Shown piece by piece: positions 43,085 through 52,626 of a DNA stretch of 64,000 nt. The stretch's first letter is position 1; the number at the start of each line of letters is the position of its first letter. The DNA is from Pedobacter caeni. Lineage in GTDB: Bacteria > Bacteroidota > Bacteroidia > Sphingobacteriales > Sphingobacteriaceae. Where the stretch lies: positions 806,001 through 870,000 of the forward strand of contig NZ_FQUQ01000002.1 of assembly GCF_900129215.1 (NCBI RefSeq), in the 5' to 3' direction. A model generated the notes under the pieces. The model did not search any database. It was not told where the DNA came from and was given only the letters and a program-made list of their open reading frames with translations. The translations under genes and the position numbers were made by a program.

Positions 43085-43305
43085 AACCACCAGGTATCGT
43101 AAGTTCAAATAAATATCAACAAACCATAAACAACCAACAATGAAAAAACAACTACAGGGCCAGACTTAAGTATCGCGGGTAACTTGAAAAAGCACACCCC
43201 GATTGCACTCGGGATGCGCTATAATTTTGAGTTAACCCCTCCGGTAATACCGGAAAAAAAGTTTTAGAGAACTATTCATGTATTAACCCAAAACAAACCA
43301 AAAGT
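43085..43305 (+). promoter_or_regulatory. Structured 5' leader of susC (copy A)
   Basis: 221 bases between fecR and susC. In order: CAA-rich unstructured stretch ending CAACCAACA; a ten-codon ORF at 43140-43169; a hairpin at 43191-43220 (9 of 11 pairs); GAGTTAACCCC at 43229-43239; a hairpin TCCGGT-AAT-ACCGGA at 43240-43254; TGTATTAACCC at 43279-43289; then AAAAGT and the start codon. The same order and both boxes recur in the leader at 58486-58708. Function unknown; attenuation or an sRNA/ECF promoter element are candidates. Confidence 0.6.
43140..43169 (+). CDS. Possible leader peptide MKKQLQGQT
   Basis: A nine-residue ORF right after a CAA-rich tract in the susC leader. A comparable ORF (MKRTLRTR) sits in the same place in the second leader. 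It is too short for sequence statistics; only its positional conservation supports it. Confidence 0.3.
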   Translation: MKKQLQGQT

Positions 43306-46300
43306 ATGAAAATAAATGCTTTTAACCTTGGTATGCCCAAACTATGGCTACCCCCTAAACTTCTTTTAGTGATGAAGTTAGTTATCATTTTAATGACCGG
43401 TATCCTGTTACAGGTGAATGCCAGTGGATTTGCACAACGGATTACGATAAATAAAAAGGATGCCTCCCTGAAATATATCTTTAATGAAATCAGGAAACAG
43501 ACTGGTTATGATGTGTTATGGCAATCCACACAAATTCAGCAGGTTAAAAATATAGATGTTTCTTTCCGGAATGAAACGCTGGAAAAAGTATTGAAAGAGT
43601 CCCTTGCGACCAGTGACTTATCTTATTCGATTAAAGATAAGACCATTGTCATTCAGACCGTAAACAAAACATTCCTTGACCGCCTGGTTGGTTATCTTAA
43701 GGCGATAGACATTCATGGGCTTGTACTGGATGAAAAAGGTCTTCCCTTGCCGGGCGCAAGTGTAAAGGTCAAAGGCACTAATAAAGTAACCAAGACAAAT
43801 GGCCGTGGTGAGTTTAGCCTGGAGCAGGTAGAGGAAAACGCGGTATTATTAGTGTCCTATTTAGGTTACCAGACTAAGGAAGTTTCGATAAAAGGAGAAA
43901 ATAATATCAGGATTACCCTGGCTGAAAGTCAGGAAAGGCTGGAAGCAGTAGTGGTGGTTGGTTATGGAACAACCAAAAGAAAGGATCTTGTAGGTACTGT
44001 GGCCACTATTGGCGGAGATGAAATGAGAAAACAGGTGGCCACTAATTTTACACAGGCGCTTGCAGGACGGGCTGCCGGTGTTCAGGTGAGCAGACCTAAC
44101 GGAAATCCTGGTGCAGGAGCATCGATCAGAATCAGAGGCTTGTCGACTGCAAGTGGAGTGAATGACCCCTTGTTTGTGATTGATGGGATTCCGGTCCAGT
44201 TGTTTAATGGGGGTGGAACAGATGCTGCACGTTTTGTTCCCGCAAGCGGACTTATGGATCCACTGGCAGGAATAGACATGAATGATGTGGAGAATATAGA
44301 AGTGCTAAAAGATGCTACCGCAACGGCTATTTATGGTTCCAGAGCTGCAAATGGGGTGGTTATCGTCACGACCAAACGGGGAAGAGCAGGGGACCAGCCC
44401 GTTTTTAGCTTTAATTATGACGTTTCCACCGATCGTCAGTACAAATTTCTGGATGCACTGTCTGGTCCGGAATATATAAAATTCATGACAGAAACCTATG
44501 AAAAAGCAGGAGCTCCTGTTGAAGGAAAAGGTTTTCCGGGAACTGCAAGTACTGACTGGCAAAGGGCCGTGATTCAGAAGGGCCTGATCCAGAACCTGAA
44601 CCTGAGCGTTATGGGGGCATCCAAAGATGGTCAAACCAATTATGGATTTTCTTCCGGCTTAACCGACCAGAAAGGAGTACTGATCAATACAGGGTTTAAG
44701 CGCTACTCGCTACGGGCAAACGTGGAATCAAGGTTCTTTAATCTTTTAAAAATAGGAACAAACCTGAATTATAGTTTCAGTAAGCAAACCGGTGGTTCAC
44801 CAACGAGCTATATGAACTATGGTGTGGCAAATTACAGGCCTGATATCCCAATCCACAATCCTGATGGATCTTATGCGAATGACGGTTTTAGCGATAACCC
44901 TGTTGCCCGCAGAATGGCTACTGATATCAATGAAAGTCAAAGATTACTGGCATCATTATATGCTGAGCTGGAAATCATCCCGGGCTTAAAGGCGAGGTCA
45001 TCTCTTTCCTATGATGTGAACCGGAATACAGGATTTTCTTATACGCCAAGCTGGATGCTCGCCGTAATTAATGAGAACCAAAAAGGATCAAGAACGGATA
45101 AAAATTTTCAATACACCAACAGGATATTTGACAATACCCTCAGTTTCATCAAAGCTTATGACAAACATCATGTAGATGCCGTAGCAGGAGCTTCCTGGAC
45201 TTTAAACAGAAGTAATTTCAATGAAGTAAACAGCATTAATTTTCCTAATGATGAAGTCCTGAATAACCTCGGTTCTGCGGGAACAATAAACAGTTATAGT
45301 AGCGGAGGGGAAAGCAGCGGGTTGGAATCTTTTTTCCTTCGTGCAAATTACAATTACGATCGAAAGTACTACCTGACCCTAAGCGGACGGGCAGATAACT
45401 CTACCAAATTCGGGCCTGAAAATCAATGGGGATATTTTCCTTCAGTAGGTTTGGCATGGAGATTCTCGCAGGAAAACTTTATGAAAGGCTTCAGCTTTAT
45501 TGATGATGCAAAGTTAAGGCTGACCAGAGGGAAAACAGGAACTTCAGCATTTGGAAGTTTTGGCTTCCTGACTTTGTTTAACACCGGTTATTTTTATAAT
45601 GGGGTGAACGGGCTCAGGGCAAACCCTGATAGTGGGCAGCCTAATCCGGACATTCGTTGGGAAGGAACGACACAAACAGATGCTGCACTGGAGCTGAGTT
45701 TTTTTAAGTCGAGACTAAAAGCCACCATCAATTATTATAGAAAATATACTGAGGGCATGATTACCGGGCCTAGTATTCCTTCGTCCAATGGTTATAGCTT
45801 TCAAAACAAGAATATTGGAGATGTAAGCAATCAGGGCTGGGAGTTTACCATATCGGCTATTCCCATAAACACTGGTCAGTTTACCTGGATCTCTGATTTC
45901 AACATCAGCTTTAATAAAAACAAAGTTGAAAAGACCTATGGAACAGCATTATATGGTACGCTTCTTCTGACTGAAGGGCTTCCTTTGAATGGAATCAGAG
46001 GATACCGGACAAATGGGCTTTATCAGAATCAGGCGGAAATAGATGCATTAAATGCCAACGCGAGGCTTGCAACGGGGAACCCAGGGGCATTTTATCAGAC
46101 TTCCCAGACGGCTCCCGGAGATGTCAGGTATGTGGATATCAATGGAGATGGCAGGATCGATACCAAAGACAGGGCTATTCTCGGCTATTCTCAAAATCCC
46201 AAATATTTCGGGGGCTGGAACAATACTTTCAGATATGGCCAACTGGAATTGAGTACACTGCTCCAGTTTGACGTAGGAAGTAAGGTTTCCAGGGAACAGA

Positions 46301-46695
46301 ACAATGATATCTTCAGTGGTTACCGCTACAATGTCTCTTCGTTGGTGCTTAACGGATGGACTCCTGAAAATACAAATACCCAACAACCGAGAAATATGGT
46401 GAATGGCCCTGCACAGAATATTGATACGAACACGGACCGTTTTATTGAAGATACTTCTTTTCTAAGGTTAAAGAACGTACAGCTGAGTTATCTTTTTAAC
46501 AGTGCACTGTTAAAAAAGATGCACATTCAGCAGCTGCGGTTATTCACAGGAATGACAAATTTATTTACCTGGACAAAGTATAAAGGGCTGGATCCTGAAG
46601 TGAACAGTGAAAATACATTTACGGATCATGGAAGGGATACTGCTACTTACCCAACTACTCAAAGCATAACGTTTGGTGTTAATCTTAAATTTTAA
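43306..46695 (+). CDS. SusC-like TonB receptor with STN signalling domain
   Basis: A protein of 1129 residues. A basic extension (MKINAFNLGMPKLWLPPK) precedes the hydrophobic signal sequence (about residues 22-44). Residues 45-125 are an STN (secretin/TonB short N-terminal) domain, which in FecA-type receptors contacts FecR. A carboxypeptidase-like domain (GLVLDEKGLPLPGASVKVKG) follows, then the SusC signature VVVVGYGTTKRKDLVG, plug and barrel, ending NLKF. With the sigma and FecR genes upstream it forms a full trans-envelope regulatory loop. Cargo unknown: no glycoside hydrolase is encoded in this locus. Confidence 0.94.
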   Translation: MKINAFNLGMPKLWLPPKLLLVMKLVIILMTGILLQVNASGFAQRITINKKDASLKYIFNEIRKQTGYDVLWQSTQIQQVKNIDVSFRNETLEKVLKESLATSDLSYSIKDKTIVIQTVNKTFLDRLVGYLKAIDIHGLVLDEKGLPLPGASVKVKGTNKVTKTNGRGEFSLEQVEENAVLLVSYLGYQTKEVSIKGENNIRITLAESQERLEAVVVVGYGTTKRKDLVGTVATIGGDEMRKQVATNFTQALAGRAAGVQVSRPNGNPGAGASIRIRGLSTASGVNDPLFVIDGIPVQLFNGGGTDAARFVPASGLMDPLAGIDMNDVENIEVLKDATATAIYGSRAANGVVIVTTKRGRAGDQPVFSFNYDVSTDRQYKFLDALSGPEYIKFMTETYEKAGAPVEGKGFPGTASTDWQRAVIQKGLIQNLNLSVMGASKDGQTNYGFSSGLTDQKGVLINTGFKRYSLRANVESRFFNLLKIGTNLNYSFSKQTGGSPTSYMNYGVANYRPDIPIHNPDGSYANDGFSDNPVARRMATDINESQRLLASLYAELEIIPGLKARSSLSYDVNRNTGFSYTPSWMLAVINENQKGSRTDKNFQYTNRIFDNTLSFIKAYDKHHVDAVAGASWTLNRSNFNEVNSINFPNDEVLNNLGSAGTINSYSSGGESSGLESFFLRANYNYDRKYYLTLSGRADNSTKFGPENQWGYFPSVGLAWRFSQENFMKGFSFIDDAKLRLTRGKTGTSAFGSFGFLTLFNTGYFYNGVNGLRANPDSGQPNPDIRWEGTTQTDAALELSFFKSRLKATINYYRKYTEGMITGPSIPSSNGYSFQNKNIGDVSNQGWEFTISAIPINTGQFTWISDFNISFNKNKVEKTYGTALYGTLLLTEGLPLNGIRGYRTNGLYQNQAEIDALNANARLATGNPGAFYQTSQTAPGDVRYVDINGDGRIDTKDRAILGYSQNPKYFGGWNNTFRYGQLELSTLLQFDVGSKVSREQNNDIFSGYRYNVSSLVLNGWTPENTNTQQPRNMVNGPAQNIDTNTDRFIEDTSFLRLKNVQLSYLFNSALLKKMHIQQLRLFTGMTNLFTWTKYKGLDPEVNSENTFTDHGRDTATYPTTQSITFGVNLKF

Positions 46696-46699
46696 AGAA

Positions 46700-48097
46700 A
46701 TGATGAAAACGAAAACTATATTGATCGTTTTAAGCGGCATGCTTTTCATGGGATTGCAGGCTTGTAAATTAACAGATGTAACAGACCTTAAGCCGGATAA
46801 CAAGCTGGATGAAAGTACTGTTGTTGTCGATATTCCCTCCGCTGAAAAATTATTGGCAGGTGCCTACTATAGCCTGCGGGATGAACCAATGGCCAATCAG
46901 ACCCCATTTTTTGTGGGGATGATGGGGCTGAATGTAACTGAAACCCGGGTGTCCAGTGCTGTTTATCTTAACAATAATGTTCCTCCCAACAATGCTAACC
47001 TGAACAGTAACCTTTATGGTGGGCCCTATCAGCTGATTCAAACGGCAAACTTCGTCATCCTGAAAACAGGTGCACTGACCGTTACAGATCCTCGCAAGGC
47101 ACAGATCATTGCCGAAGCAAAGTTTCTTCGTGCATTGGGACATTTTTACATCCTGCGTCTTTTCGGTCAGTTCTGGGATATGGCCTCTCCTTACGGAATT
47201 GAGATCAAAGATGTTCCGAATTCGCCTGTAGCTGCCCGGTCAGGTGTCAAAGCATCATATGAATTTATCCTTGCAGATCTGGATGCAGCAATCAGTGATT
47301 GTCCGGAGTACAAGACCGGAGTGATGAAAGGTTATGCGACCAAGCTGGCTGCAAAAGCTTTAAAAGCAAGGGTCTTATTATATGAAAAAAAATATGCTGA
47401 AGCAGCGATCCTGGCAAAGGAGGTGATGTCTGGTCCGGCTGTATTGTCTGCAGATTTCGTCAACCTATTTACAAAGGAAAAATACAATGCTGATGAGGTA
47501 TTACTGGCCTCCATTACTTTTGCCAATAACAACAACCTTTATTATGAAAATGGGAAATCCTATTACTGGATCGATGGGGGATATAAACTTACCAGCCGGT
47601 ATACCGAATTATTAAGGCAGGATGCCAGAAAATCGATTATTGTGAGAACTCCTACAGATCCCGTGGATTTGCTGAAATGGCGAGGTAATGGAAAGTTCAG
47701 TACGGGTGTGGAAGGCAGTAGAAATGATACCGAATATTATTTGCGTTTGGCAGAGGTGTACCTGATTTATGCAGAGGCAGAAACCAGAAGAGCCGGCGGG
47801 AATTTAGAGGATGCCCTTAAAGTATTGAATACCCTTCATACCAAACGAGGCAACCCGGAAGTAACCGCATCCGGACAGAAAGATCTGCTTAACCTGATCA
47901 GGAAAGAGAAAGAACTGGAACTGGGAGGAGAATCAGGAGAAGATTGGTACGATATTGTTCGTTACATCAAAAATGGAGACCTGCAGGCCGCAGCTGTAAA
48001 ACAAAGCCTTACAGACGAAAATAAACTCATTCTTCCCATACCACAAGTGAGTGTTGATGCTTCAAATTATTTAATTAAACAGAACCCTGGATACTAA
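46700..48097 (+). CDS. SusD/RagB-family lipoprotein
   Basis: A protein of 465 residues, partner of the preceding SusC. The start at 46700 (or the next ATG at 46703) lies 4-7 bases after the susC stop and gives the signal MKTKTILIVLSGMLFMGLQAC with a lipobox Cys. A longer reading from 46673 would overlap susC and spoil the signal. SusD blocks: KFLRALGHFYILRLFGQFW, LAEVYLIYAEAETRR and KEKELELGGESGEDWYDIVRY, ending PIPQVSVDASNYLIKQNPGY. It sits on the outer membrane and supplies ligand to SusC. Confidence 0.94.
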   Translation: MMKTKTILIVLSGMLFMGLQACKLTDVTDLKPDNKLDESTVVVDIPSAEKLLAGAYYSLRDEPMANQTPFFVGMMGLNVTETRVSSAVYLNNNVPPNNANLNSNLYGGPYQLIQTANFVILKTGALTVTDPRKAQIIAEAKFLRALGHFYILRLFGQFWDMASPYGIEIKDVPNSPVAARSGVKASYEFILADLDAAISDCPEYKTGVMKGYATKLAAKALKARVLLYEKKYAEAAILAKEVMSGPAVLSADFVNLFTKEKYNADEVLLASITFANNNNLYYENGKSYYWIDGGYKLTSRYTELLRQDARKSIIVRTPTDPVDLLKWRGNGKFSTGVEGSRNDTEYYLRLAEVYLIYAEAETRRAGGNLEDALKVLNTLHTKRGNPEVTASGQKDLLNLIRKEKELELGGESGEDWYDIVRYIKNGDLQAAAVKQSLTDENKLILPIPQVSVDASNYLIKQNPGY

Positions 48098-48109
48098 AAC
48101 CCCCTGAAT

Positions 48110-49192
48110 ATGAAAAAGAATATCATTTTATTAAGCTTAAGCAGCATTTGCCTGTTCGCAACTGCACAGGTAAAGAAAGATGGTTATACCATCAACGGAA
48201 AAATTGAAGGATTGAAAAGTCCTCATATGTACATTTACGGTTTGGGCGGAAGTGATTCTGTTGCCATTAAAAATGGCGTTTTTAACTATAAAGGTAGTGT
48301 TAAGGAACCTACCCGCATTTACCTGACTGACAGGAAAGGATTGCAGTTTGAATTGTATGTGGAGAATGCTCCGGTAAGTATTAAAGGCAATGTAAATGCA
48401 CCCGAAGATATGCTGATCTCGGGAGGGAAGACGCAACAAGAGTCAAATGTTTTACGTCTGAGCAAAAAAGATCTGGGAAAAAAACAGAAGCAACTTTACA
48501 GCGAGTATGAAAAGGCGGAAAAGGCAAAAGACGCTGCTGCTATCGCAAAGATAGAAACCGAATTTTTTAAAAGCTATAAGGAATCAGATATGGTGAACAA
48601 AGCATTTATTACTCAGCATCCCAAAAGCTATGTGAGTCTGGTCAATATAAAAGATCTTGGTTCCAGTACTGATTATGCGGAGTTACAAAGTCTTTTTCAG
48701 TCGCTGGATGCAGGATTAAAAGCGACCGAAAGTGGAAAAAAGATGGAAGCGATGTTAGCTGTACTGGAGAAAGGAAGTAATGGAAAGAAGATGATTGATT
48801 TTACTCAGAATGATATGGATGGCAAGCCGGTTAGTTTTTCTTCTTTTAAAGGGAAGTACGTATTGGTGGATTTTTGGGCAAGCTGGTGCGGACCATGCAG
48901 AGGAGAGAATCCTAATGTATTGAAAGCATATGACCAGTTTAAAGATAAGGGCTTTACTGTTTTGGGCGTCTCTCTGGATGACAATGCTGATAAATGGAAG
49001 AAAGCAGTGGTTGAGGATAAAATGCCCTGGACTCAGTTGTCTGATTTGAAAGGATGGAAGAATGAAGTCTCTACTTATTATGGCATCCAGGGAATTCCTG
49101 CCAACTATCTGGTAAATCCTGATGGAGTTATTATTGCCAGAAATCTAAGAGGAGAAGCCTTACATGAGAAACTGAAAGAATTGATGAAATAG
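48110..49192 (+). CDS. TlpA-like periplasmic thioredoxin-family protein (DUF4369 type)
   Basis: A protein of 360 residues with a signal peptide (to about residue 19). The N-terminal region (YTINGKIEGLKSPHMYIYG) is the beta-rich DUF4369-type domain. A charged helical linker at 115-165 (KKQKQLYSEYEKAEKAKDAA) looks like coiled coil. The C-terminal TlpA/AhpC-TSA domain has WCGPC with Cys260 and Cys263 and the cis-Pro loop GIPANYLV. It is 12 bases after susD and belongs to the same operon. Such proteins often accompany SusC/SusD pairs in Bacteroidota; a disulfide-reductase role at the envelope is likely. Confidence 0.9.
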   Translation: MKKNIILLSLSSICLFATAQVKKDGYTINGKIEGLKSPHMYIYGLGGSDSVAIKNGVFNYKGSVKEPTRIYLTDRKGLQFELYVENAPVSIKGNVNAPEDMLISGGKTQQESNVLRLSKKDLGKKQKQLYSEYEKAEKAKDAAAIAKIETEFFKSYKESDMVNKAFITQHPKSYVSLVNIKDLGSSTDYAELQSLFQSLDAGLKATESGKKMEAMLAVLEKGSNGKKMIDFTQNDMDGKPVSFSSFKGKYVLVDFWASWCGPCRGENPNVLKAYDQFKDKGFTVLGVSLDDNADKWKKAVVEDKMPWTQLSDLKGWKNEVSTYYGIQGIPANYLVNPDGVIIARNLRGEALHEKLKELMK

Positions 49193-49203
49193 CAATTTAA
49201 ATA

Positions 49204-49247
49204 GCATAAAAAAAGCTGTCTGATTACTCAGACAGCTTTTTTTATGC
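49204..49247. terminator. Strong bidirectional terminator
   Basis: A perfect 20-bp stem (GCATAAAAAAAGCTGTCTGA and its complement) with a TTAC loop. The stem itself contains seven A and seven T, so it works as a terminator on either strand. It separates the convergent TlpA-like gene (ending 49192) from the ATP-grasp gene (ending 49296). Confidence 0.88.
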
Positions 49248-49295
49248 AGATTATTCATGGCTTTATACAGGCCATTTATGATTCATGCAAGCTAT

Positions 49296-50162
49296 TTACA
49301 GGTTGACCAACAAAGCCTTATAATAATTCTCTGAAGCTTCAGGATGGGTATCTAAAAACAGATATGGCTCAATGAGTTCCAGCTCCATCAGGCTTAATTC
49401 CCCGTTTACGATCAATCCATCAACTCTGGCATATAAACAACCTTTTGCATACTGCTCAACGTAGGCTGTGGCACTCTGAATGTGTTTGCCTACACCTTCC
49501 TGTGGGTTCACACTGCCGCCATGGTAACTCTGTACCCTAAAATCACCGTCTTTTGGTGTTTTCAGCAGGCTATGGCTATAAGTTCCGTTAAAGAACAGGA
49601 AAGACCATTCTCCATCGTGAATTTCGGACATAAAAGGCTGTGCAACAAAAGCTTCTTCCTGTAGCAATTCATTGATCTGAGCTTCATGATCAGCGAGGTT
49701 TTGTACCGTTAAGATATACGTGTTTTTAGCTCCGGCACTGATGCAGGGCTTGATGATTAGTTTTTCGGTATTAAAATGCGCGGTCAGTGCATTCAGATCC
49801 AGAGAATCACCTCTTTCAAGGAAGATAGAAGGGATTACGGCTAAGCCAGAATCTGCAATTTCGCCAAGATAATGCTTGTCCATATTCCACCTCACCCGTT
49901 CGTAAGGGTTCAGGAGTTTTACGTTCAATGACTGCAGATGGTCCAGCCATTGTTTAAACTCGTTGATGTTTTCATGGTAATCCCATGGGGATTTAATGAT
50001 GGCGACATCATAGTTTTTCCAATCTGCTGCCGGATCATTCCATATCACGCGTTCTATGGAAAGTCCTTTGCCGGTTAAAAAATCTAATAAGGTTTTATCC
50101 TCATCTACGGTAGCTGAGGTGTATTTTTCCTGGATCTGATAAGAAACATAAGCGATCTTCAT
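49296..50162 (-). CDS. ATP-grasp enzyme, glutathione-synthetase/RimK-like
   Basis: A protein of 288 residues with the ATP-grasp layout: N-terminal region ending KSPWDYHENINEF, the central domain KLIIKPCISAGAKNTYIL (ATP-binding Lys) and the metal-binding end ARVDGLIVNGELSLMELELIEPYLFL. The paired acidic residues of ELELIEP fit Mg coordination. The family ligates a carboxylate to an amine or thiol through an acyl-phosphate. It is similar to uncharacterised bacterial glutathione-synthetase-like proteins; the substrate is unknown. It appears as a single gene. Confidence 0.82.
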   Translation of the reverse strand: MKIAYVSYQIQEKYTSATVDEDKTLLDFLTGKGLSIERVIWNDPAADWKNYDVAIIKSPWDYHENINEFKQWLDHLQSLNVKLLNPYERVRWNMDKHYLGEIADSGLAVIPSIFLERGDSLDLNALTAHFNTEKLIIKPCISAGAKNTYILTVQNLADHEAQINELLQEEAFVAQPFMSEIHDGEWSFLFFNGTYSHSLLKTPKDGDFRVQSYHGGSVNPQEGVGKHIQSATAYVEQYAKGCLYARVDGLIVNGELSLMELELIEPYLFLDTHPEASENYYKALLVNL

Positions 50163-50193
50163 ATAAAAAATGGATTAGGTGGTAAAGATATCA

Positions 50194-50454
50194 TTAATGG
50201 GCTGATTTCCATATTTTGTAGGCTTCCGGAAGGCAGCGGGCACAGGGTCTGTAACCGGCCTGCAGGGCCTCATTTTCATCTTTGAAGAAAACCCTGTTTT
50301 CTACTTTCATGCGTTTCCCTGAGGGGCAATTCAGCAGACCATATATTTTGTTCTTTTTATATCCTCCAAGGCTGATCTTTCCTGCCCTGATTAAGGAAGA
50401 GAGCTGTCTTTTCCGTTCATCGGGATCAGGACCAAGATTGAAGTGAAGGATCAT
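50194..50454 (-). CDS. Stand-alone Ada-type zinc-binding domain protein
   Basis: A protein of 86 residues matching the N-terminal Zn domain of Ada: CPSGKRMKVENRVFF followed by EALQAGYRPCARCLPEAY. Ada binds Zn with four cysteines, one of which accepts the methyl group from DNA phosphotriesters. Here only Cys43, Cys71 and Cys74 align, and the acceptor position is Gly39 (YGLLNCPS against YCRPSC). It therefore probably does not repair DNA directly and may only bind nucleic acid. It is followed after 31 bases by the ATP-grasp gene on the same strand. Confidence 0.78.
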   Translation of the reverse strand: MILHFNLGPDPDERKRQLSSLIRAGKISLGGYKKNKIYGLLNCPSGKRMKVENRVFFKDENEALQAGYRPCARCLPEAYKIWKSAH

Positions 50455-50540
50455 TTATTATTGGAAATAATGCGATAAGAGTTAGCAATTTGAGGCAAGA
50501 TATGGCATAAATAGCGGAGTATCAACCCGGATCTTGCGGT

Positions 50541-50915
50541 TTAATCCATAGGAATAACCGGTTCCAGGTCTTTGAGCTCTTCTTCAGTAAATAGTCTGGA
50601 ATGAATCAGAAAACCCATATCCAGGGTAGATTCAAGAGAAAAACTGGCAGCGCGTCCGGAGATCACATCCAGGGTAAGGTGGGTATGTTTCCAATATTCA
50701 AACTGATCTCCGGCCATATAGAATTTACAACCTTCGATCTCTCCGATGCAGATATCATTGGAGCCAATGAGGAAGCCTCCTTTTTCAAAGCAATGCGGAT
50801 AAGAGCCCTCACAGCAACCACCACTTTGATGGAACATCAGTTCTCCATACTCTTCCTTTAATTTTGTGATGACTTCCCTGGCTTTTTCTGTGCTGTCGAT
50901 TCTTTTGATGCTCAT
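50541..50915 (-). CDS. DUF779 protein
   Basis: A protein of 124 residues that I recognise as DUF779 from the blocks LMFHQSGGCCEGSYPHCF, IGSNDICIGEI and FYMAGDQFEYWKHTHLTLDV. The conserved Cys pair, Cys and His residues suggest metal or redox chemistry. DUF779 genes are regularly found next to aldehyde dehydrogenases, as here, but the biochemical role is not known to me. It is downstream of the aldehyde dehydrogenase on the same strand, with a terminator or attenuator hairpin between them. Confidence 0.85.
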   Translation of the reverse strand: MSIKRIDSTEKAREVITKLKEEYGELMFHQSGGCCEGSYPHCFEKGGFLIGSNDICIGEIEGCKFYMAGDQFEYWKHTHLTLDVISGRAASFSLESTLDMGFLIHSRLFTEEELKDLEPVIPMD

Positions 50916-50941
50916 GTTATTTGATAAATTGGATTAAAAAC

Positions 50942-50968
50942 TCCCGGATTAACACCGTTAACCCGGGA
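50942..50968 (-). terminator. Hairpin between aldehyde dehydrogenase and DUF779 genes
   Basis: A 12-bp stem with one mismatch (TCCCGGATTAAC / GTTAACCCGGGA) and a three-base loop, followed on the minus strand by GTTTTT. It lies 15 bases after the dehydrogenase stop and may reduce, not abolish, expression of the DUF779 gene. Confidence 0.7.
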
Positions 50969-50982
50969 ATGAACTTCAACCA

Positions 50983-52488
50983 TTAAAAAAATCCTAATTT
51001 GTTTTTATCATAAGAGATCAACATGTTCTTTGTACTGCGGTAATGATCTAACATCATTTTATGATTTTCCCTGCCGAAGCCGGATTTCTTGTATCCACCA
51101 AAAGGTGCATGGGCAGGGTAGGCATGGTATTGGTTTACCCAGATACGGCCGGCCTGTATGGCTCTTGGCACCTGGTACAGCTGGTGGGCATCACGGGTCC
51201 ATACTCCGGCACCCAGACCGTATAACGTATCATTGGCAATTTCTATCGCTTCTTCTACAGTTTTGAAGGTGGTTACACACACTACAGGTCCGAAAATCTC
51301 TTCCTGAAAGATGCGCATTTTGTTGTGTCCCTTTAAAATTGTTGGCTCAATGTAATAGCCGGTTTCGAGATCACCTTCCAGTTTATTAGCTGATCCGCCT
51401 GTGAGCACTTCTGCACCTTCTTCCTTACCAATGGCCAGATAGGAAAGGATTTTTTGATACTGCTCATTAGAGGTCTGGGCTCCCATCATACTGGTCTTAT
51501 CCAGTGGATGAGCTATTTTAATTGCTTTGGTCCGCTCAATAACACGGGCAATAAATTTATCGTAAATGCTTTCCTGAATCAGCAAGCGGGAAGGACAGGT
51601 ACAAATCTCTCCCTGGTTTAAAGCAAACATGACTGCCCCTTCTACGGCTTTGTCAAAGAAGGCATCATCCTCCGCTGCTACAGATTCAAAGAAAATGTTT
51701 GGGGATTTGCCACCCAGCTCCATTGTCGAAGGAATGATGTTTTCTGCGGCATATTGCATGATCAAACGTCCGGAAGTGGTACTCCCCGTAAACGCGACTT
51801 TGGAAATTCTGGAAGAGGTGGCCAATGGTTTTCCCACTTCTATTCCGTATCCGTTTACGATGTTCAGTACACCCGGAGGCAGGATATCGCCAATCAGCTC
51901 CATTAGAATGATAATTGAAACCGGGGTTTGCTCTGCAGGCTTAACTACCGTACAGCAACCTGCAGCGAGGGCAGGTGCAATTTTCCAGGTGGCCATGAGT
52001 AAAGGGAAATTCCATGGGATAATCTGTGCAACCACACCGATAGGTTCATGTAAAGCAATGCTGACCGTATGTTCATCATGCTCTGAAATGGAGCCTTCAT
52101 CTCCTCTGATGACCCCTGCAAAATACCTGAAATGATCCACCACCAATGGTAAGTCTGCTGCCAGGGTTTCGCGGATGGCCTTGCCGTTATCTATACTTTC
52201 TACTGTTGCCAGGTATTCTAAATTATCTTCTATTTTTTGTGCCACCTGCAGCAGGATATTACTTCTGTAGGTAGGGGAACTTTTACTCCAGGTTTTGAAG
52301 GCATCATGAGCTGCATCAAGGGCCAGTTCCACATCTTCTTTGCTGGACCTGGCTGCTTTTGTAAATACTTTTCCATCAATTGGAGAAATGTTTTCAAAAT
52401 AGATTCCCTTCACAGGAGCTACAAATTTGCCACCAATAAAATTGTCGTATTGTGGTTTAAATGACGGTCTTTTTACTTGATTTTCCAT
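50983..52488 (-). CDS. NAD(P)-dependent aldehyde dehydrogenase
   Basis: Oxidises aldehydes to carboxylates; 501 residues, typical for the superfamily. The coenzyme motif FTGSTTSG is at 233-240, the general base Glu257 lies in MELGGKSPN and the catalytic Cys296 in [11 protein letters not shown]. The N-terminal [18 protein letters not shown] and C-terminal [15 protein letters not shown] match the acetaldehyde dehydrogenase (AdhB/ExaC/Aldh) group, for which DUF779 is the customary neighbour. A divergent AraC regulator gene begins 138 bases away and probably controls it. Confidence 0.93.
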   Translation of the reverse strand: MENQVKRPSFKPQYDNFIGGKFVAPVKGIYFENISPIDGKVFTKAARSSKEDVELALDAAHDAFKTWSKSSPTYRSNILLQVAQKIEDNLEYLATVESIDNGKAIRETLAADLPLVVDHFRYFAGVIRGDEGSISEHDEHTVSIALHEPIGVVAQIIPWNFPLLMATWKIAPALAAGCCTVVKPAEQTPVSIIILMELIGDILPPGVLNIVNGYGIEVGKPLATSSRISKVAFTGSTTSGRLIMQYAAENIIPSTMELGGKSPNIFFESVAAEDDAFFDKAVEGAVMFALNQGEICTCPSRLLIQESIYDKFIARVIERTKAIKIAHPLDKTSMMGAQTSNEQYQKILSYLAIGKEEGAEVLTGGSANKLEGDLETGYYIEPTILKGHNKMRIFQEEIFGPVVCVTTFKTVEEAIEIANDTLYGLGAGVWTRDAHQLYQVPRAIQAGRIWVNQYHAYPAHAPFGGYKKSGFGRENHKMMLDHYRSTKNMLISYDKNKLGFF

Positions 52489-52580
52489 GAATATATCGTC
52501 TTTTTAATGATTTATGAAGTATATTTATTTCTGTAGGTTCATCCCTGCTTATACAAACCTAGGGCATAGACACATCGCCA

Positions 52581-52613
52581 GGTAGTATAATTGTTTCATT
52601 GTATAGCACTACC
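52581..52613. promoter_or_regulatory. Inverted repeat in the divergent AraC / aldehyde dehydrogenase promoter
   Basis: GGTAGT at 52581-52586 and ACTACC at 52608-52613, 21 bases apart, just before the AraC start and inside the 138-base shared promoter region. A site for the AraC regulator or an autoregulatory element is plausible. Confidence 0.35.
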
Positions 52614-52626
52614 AAATCATAATGAC

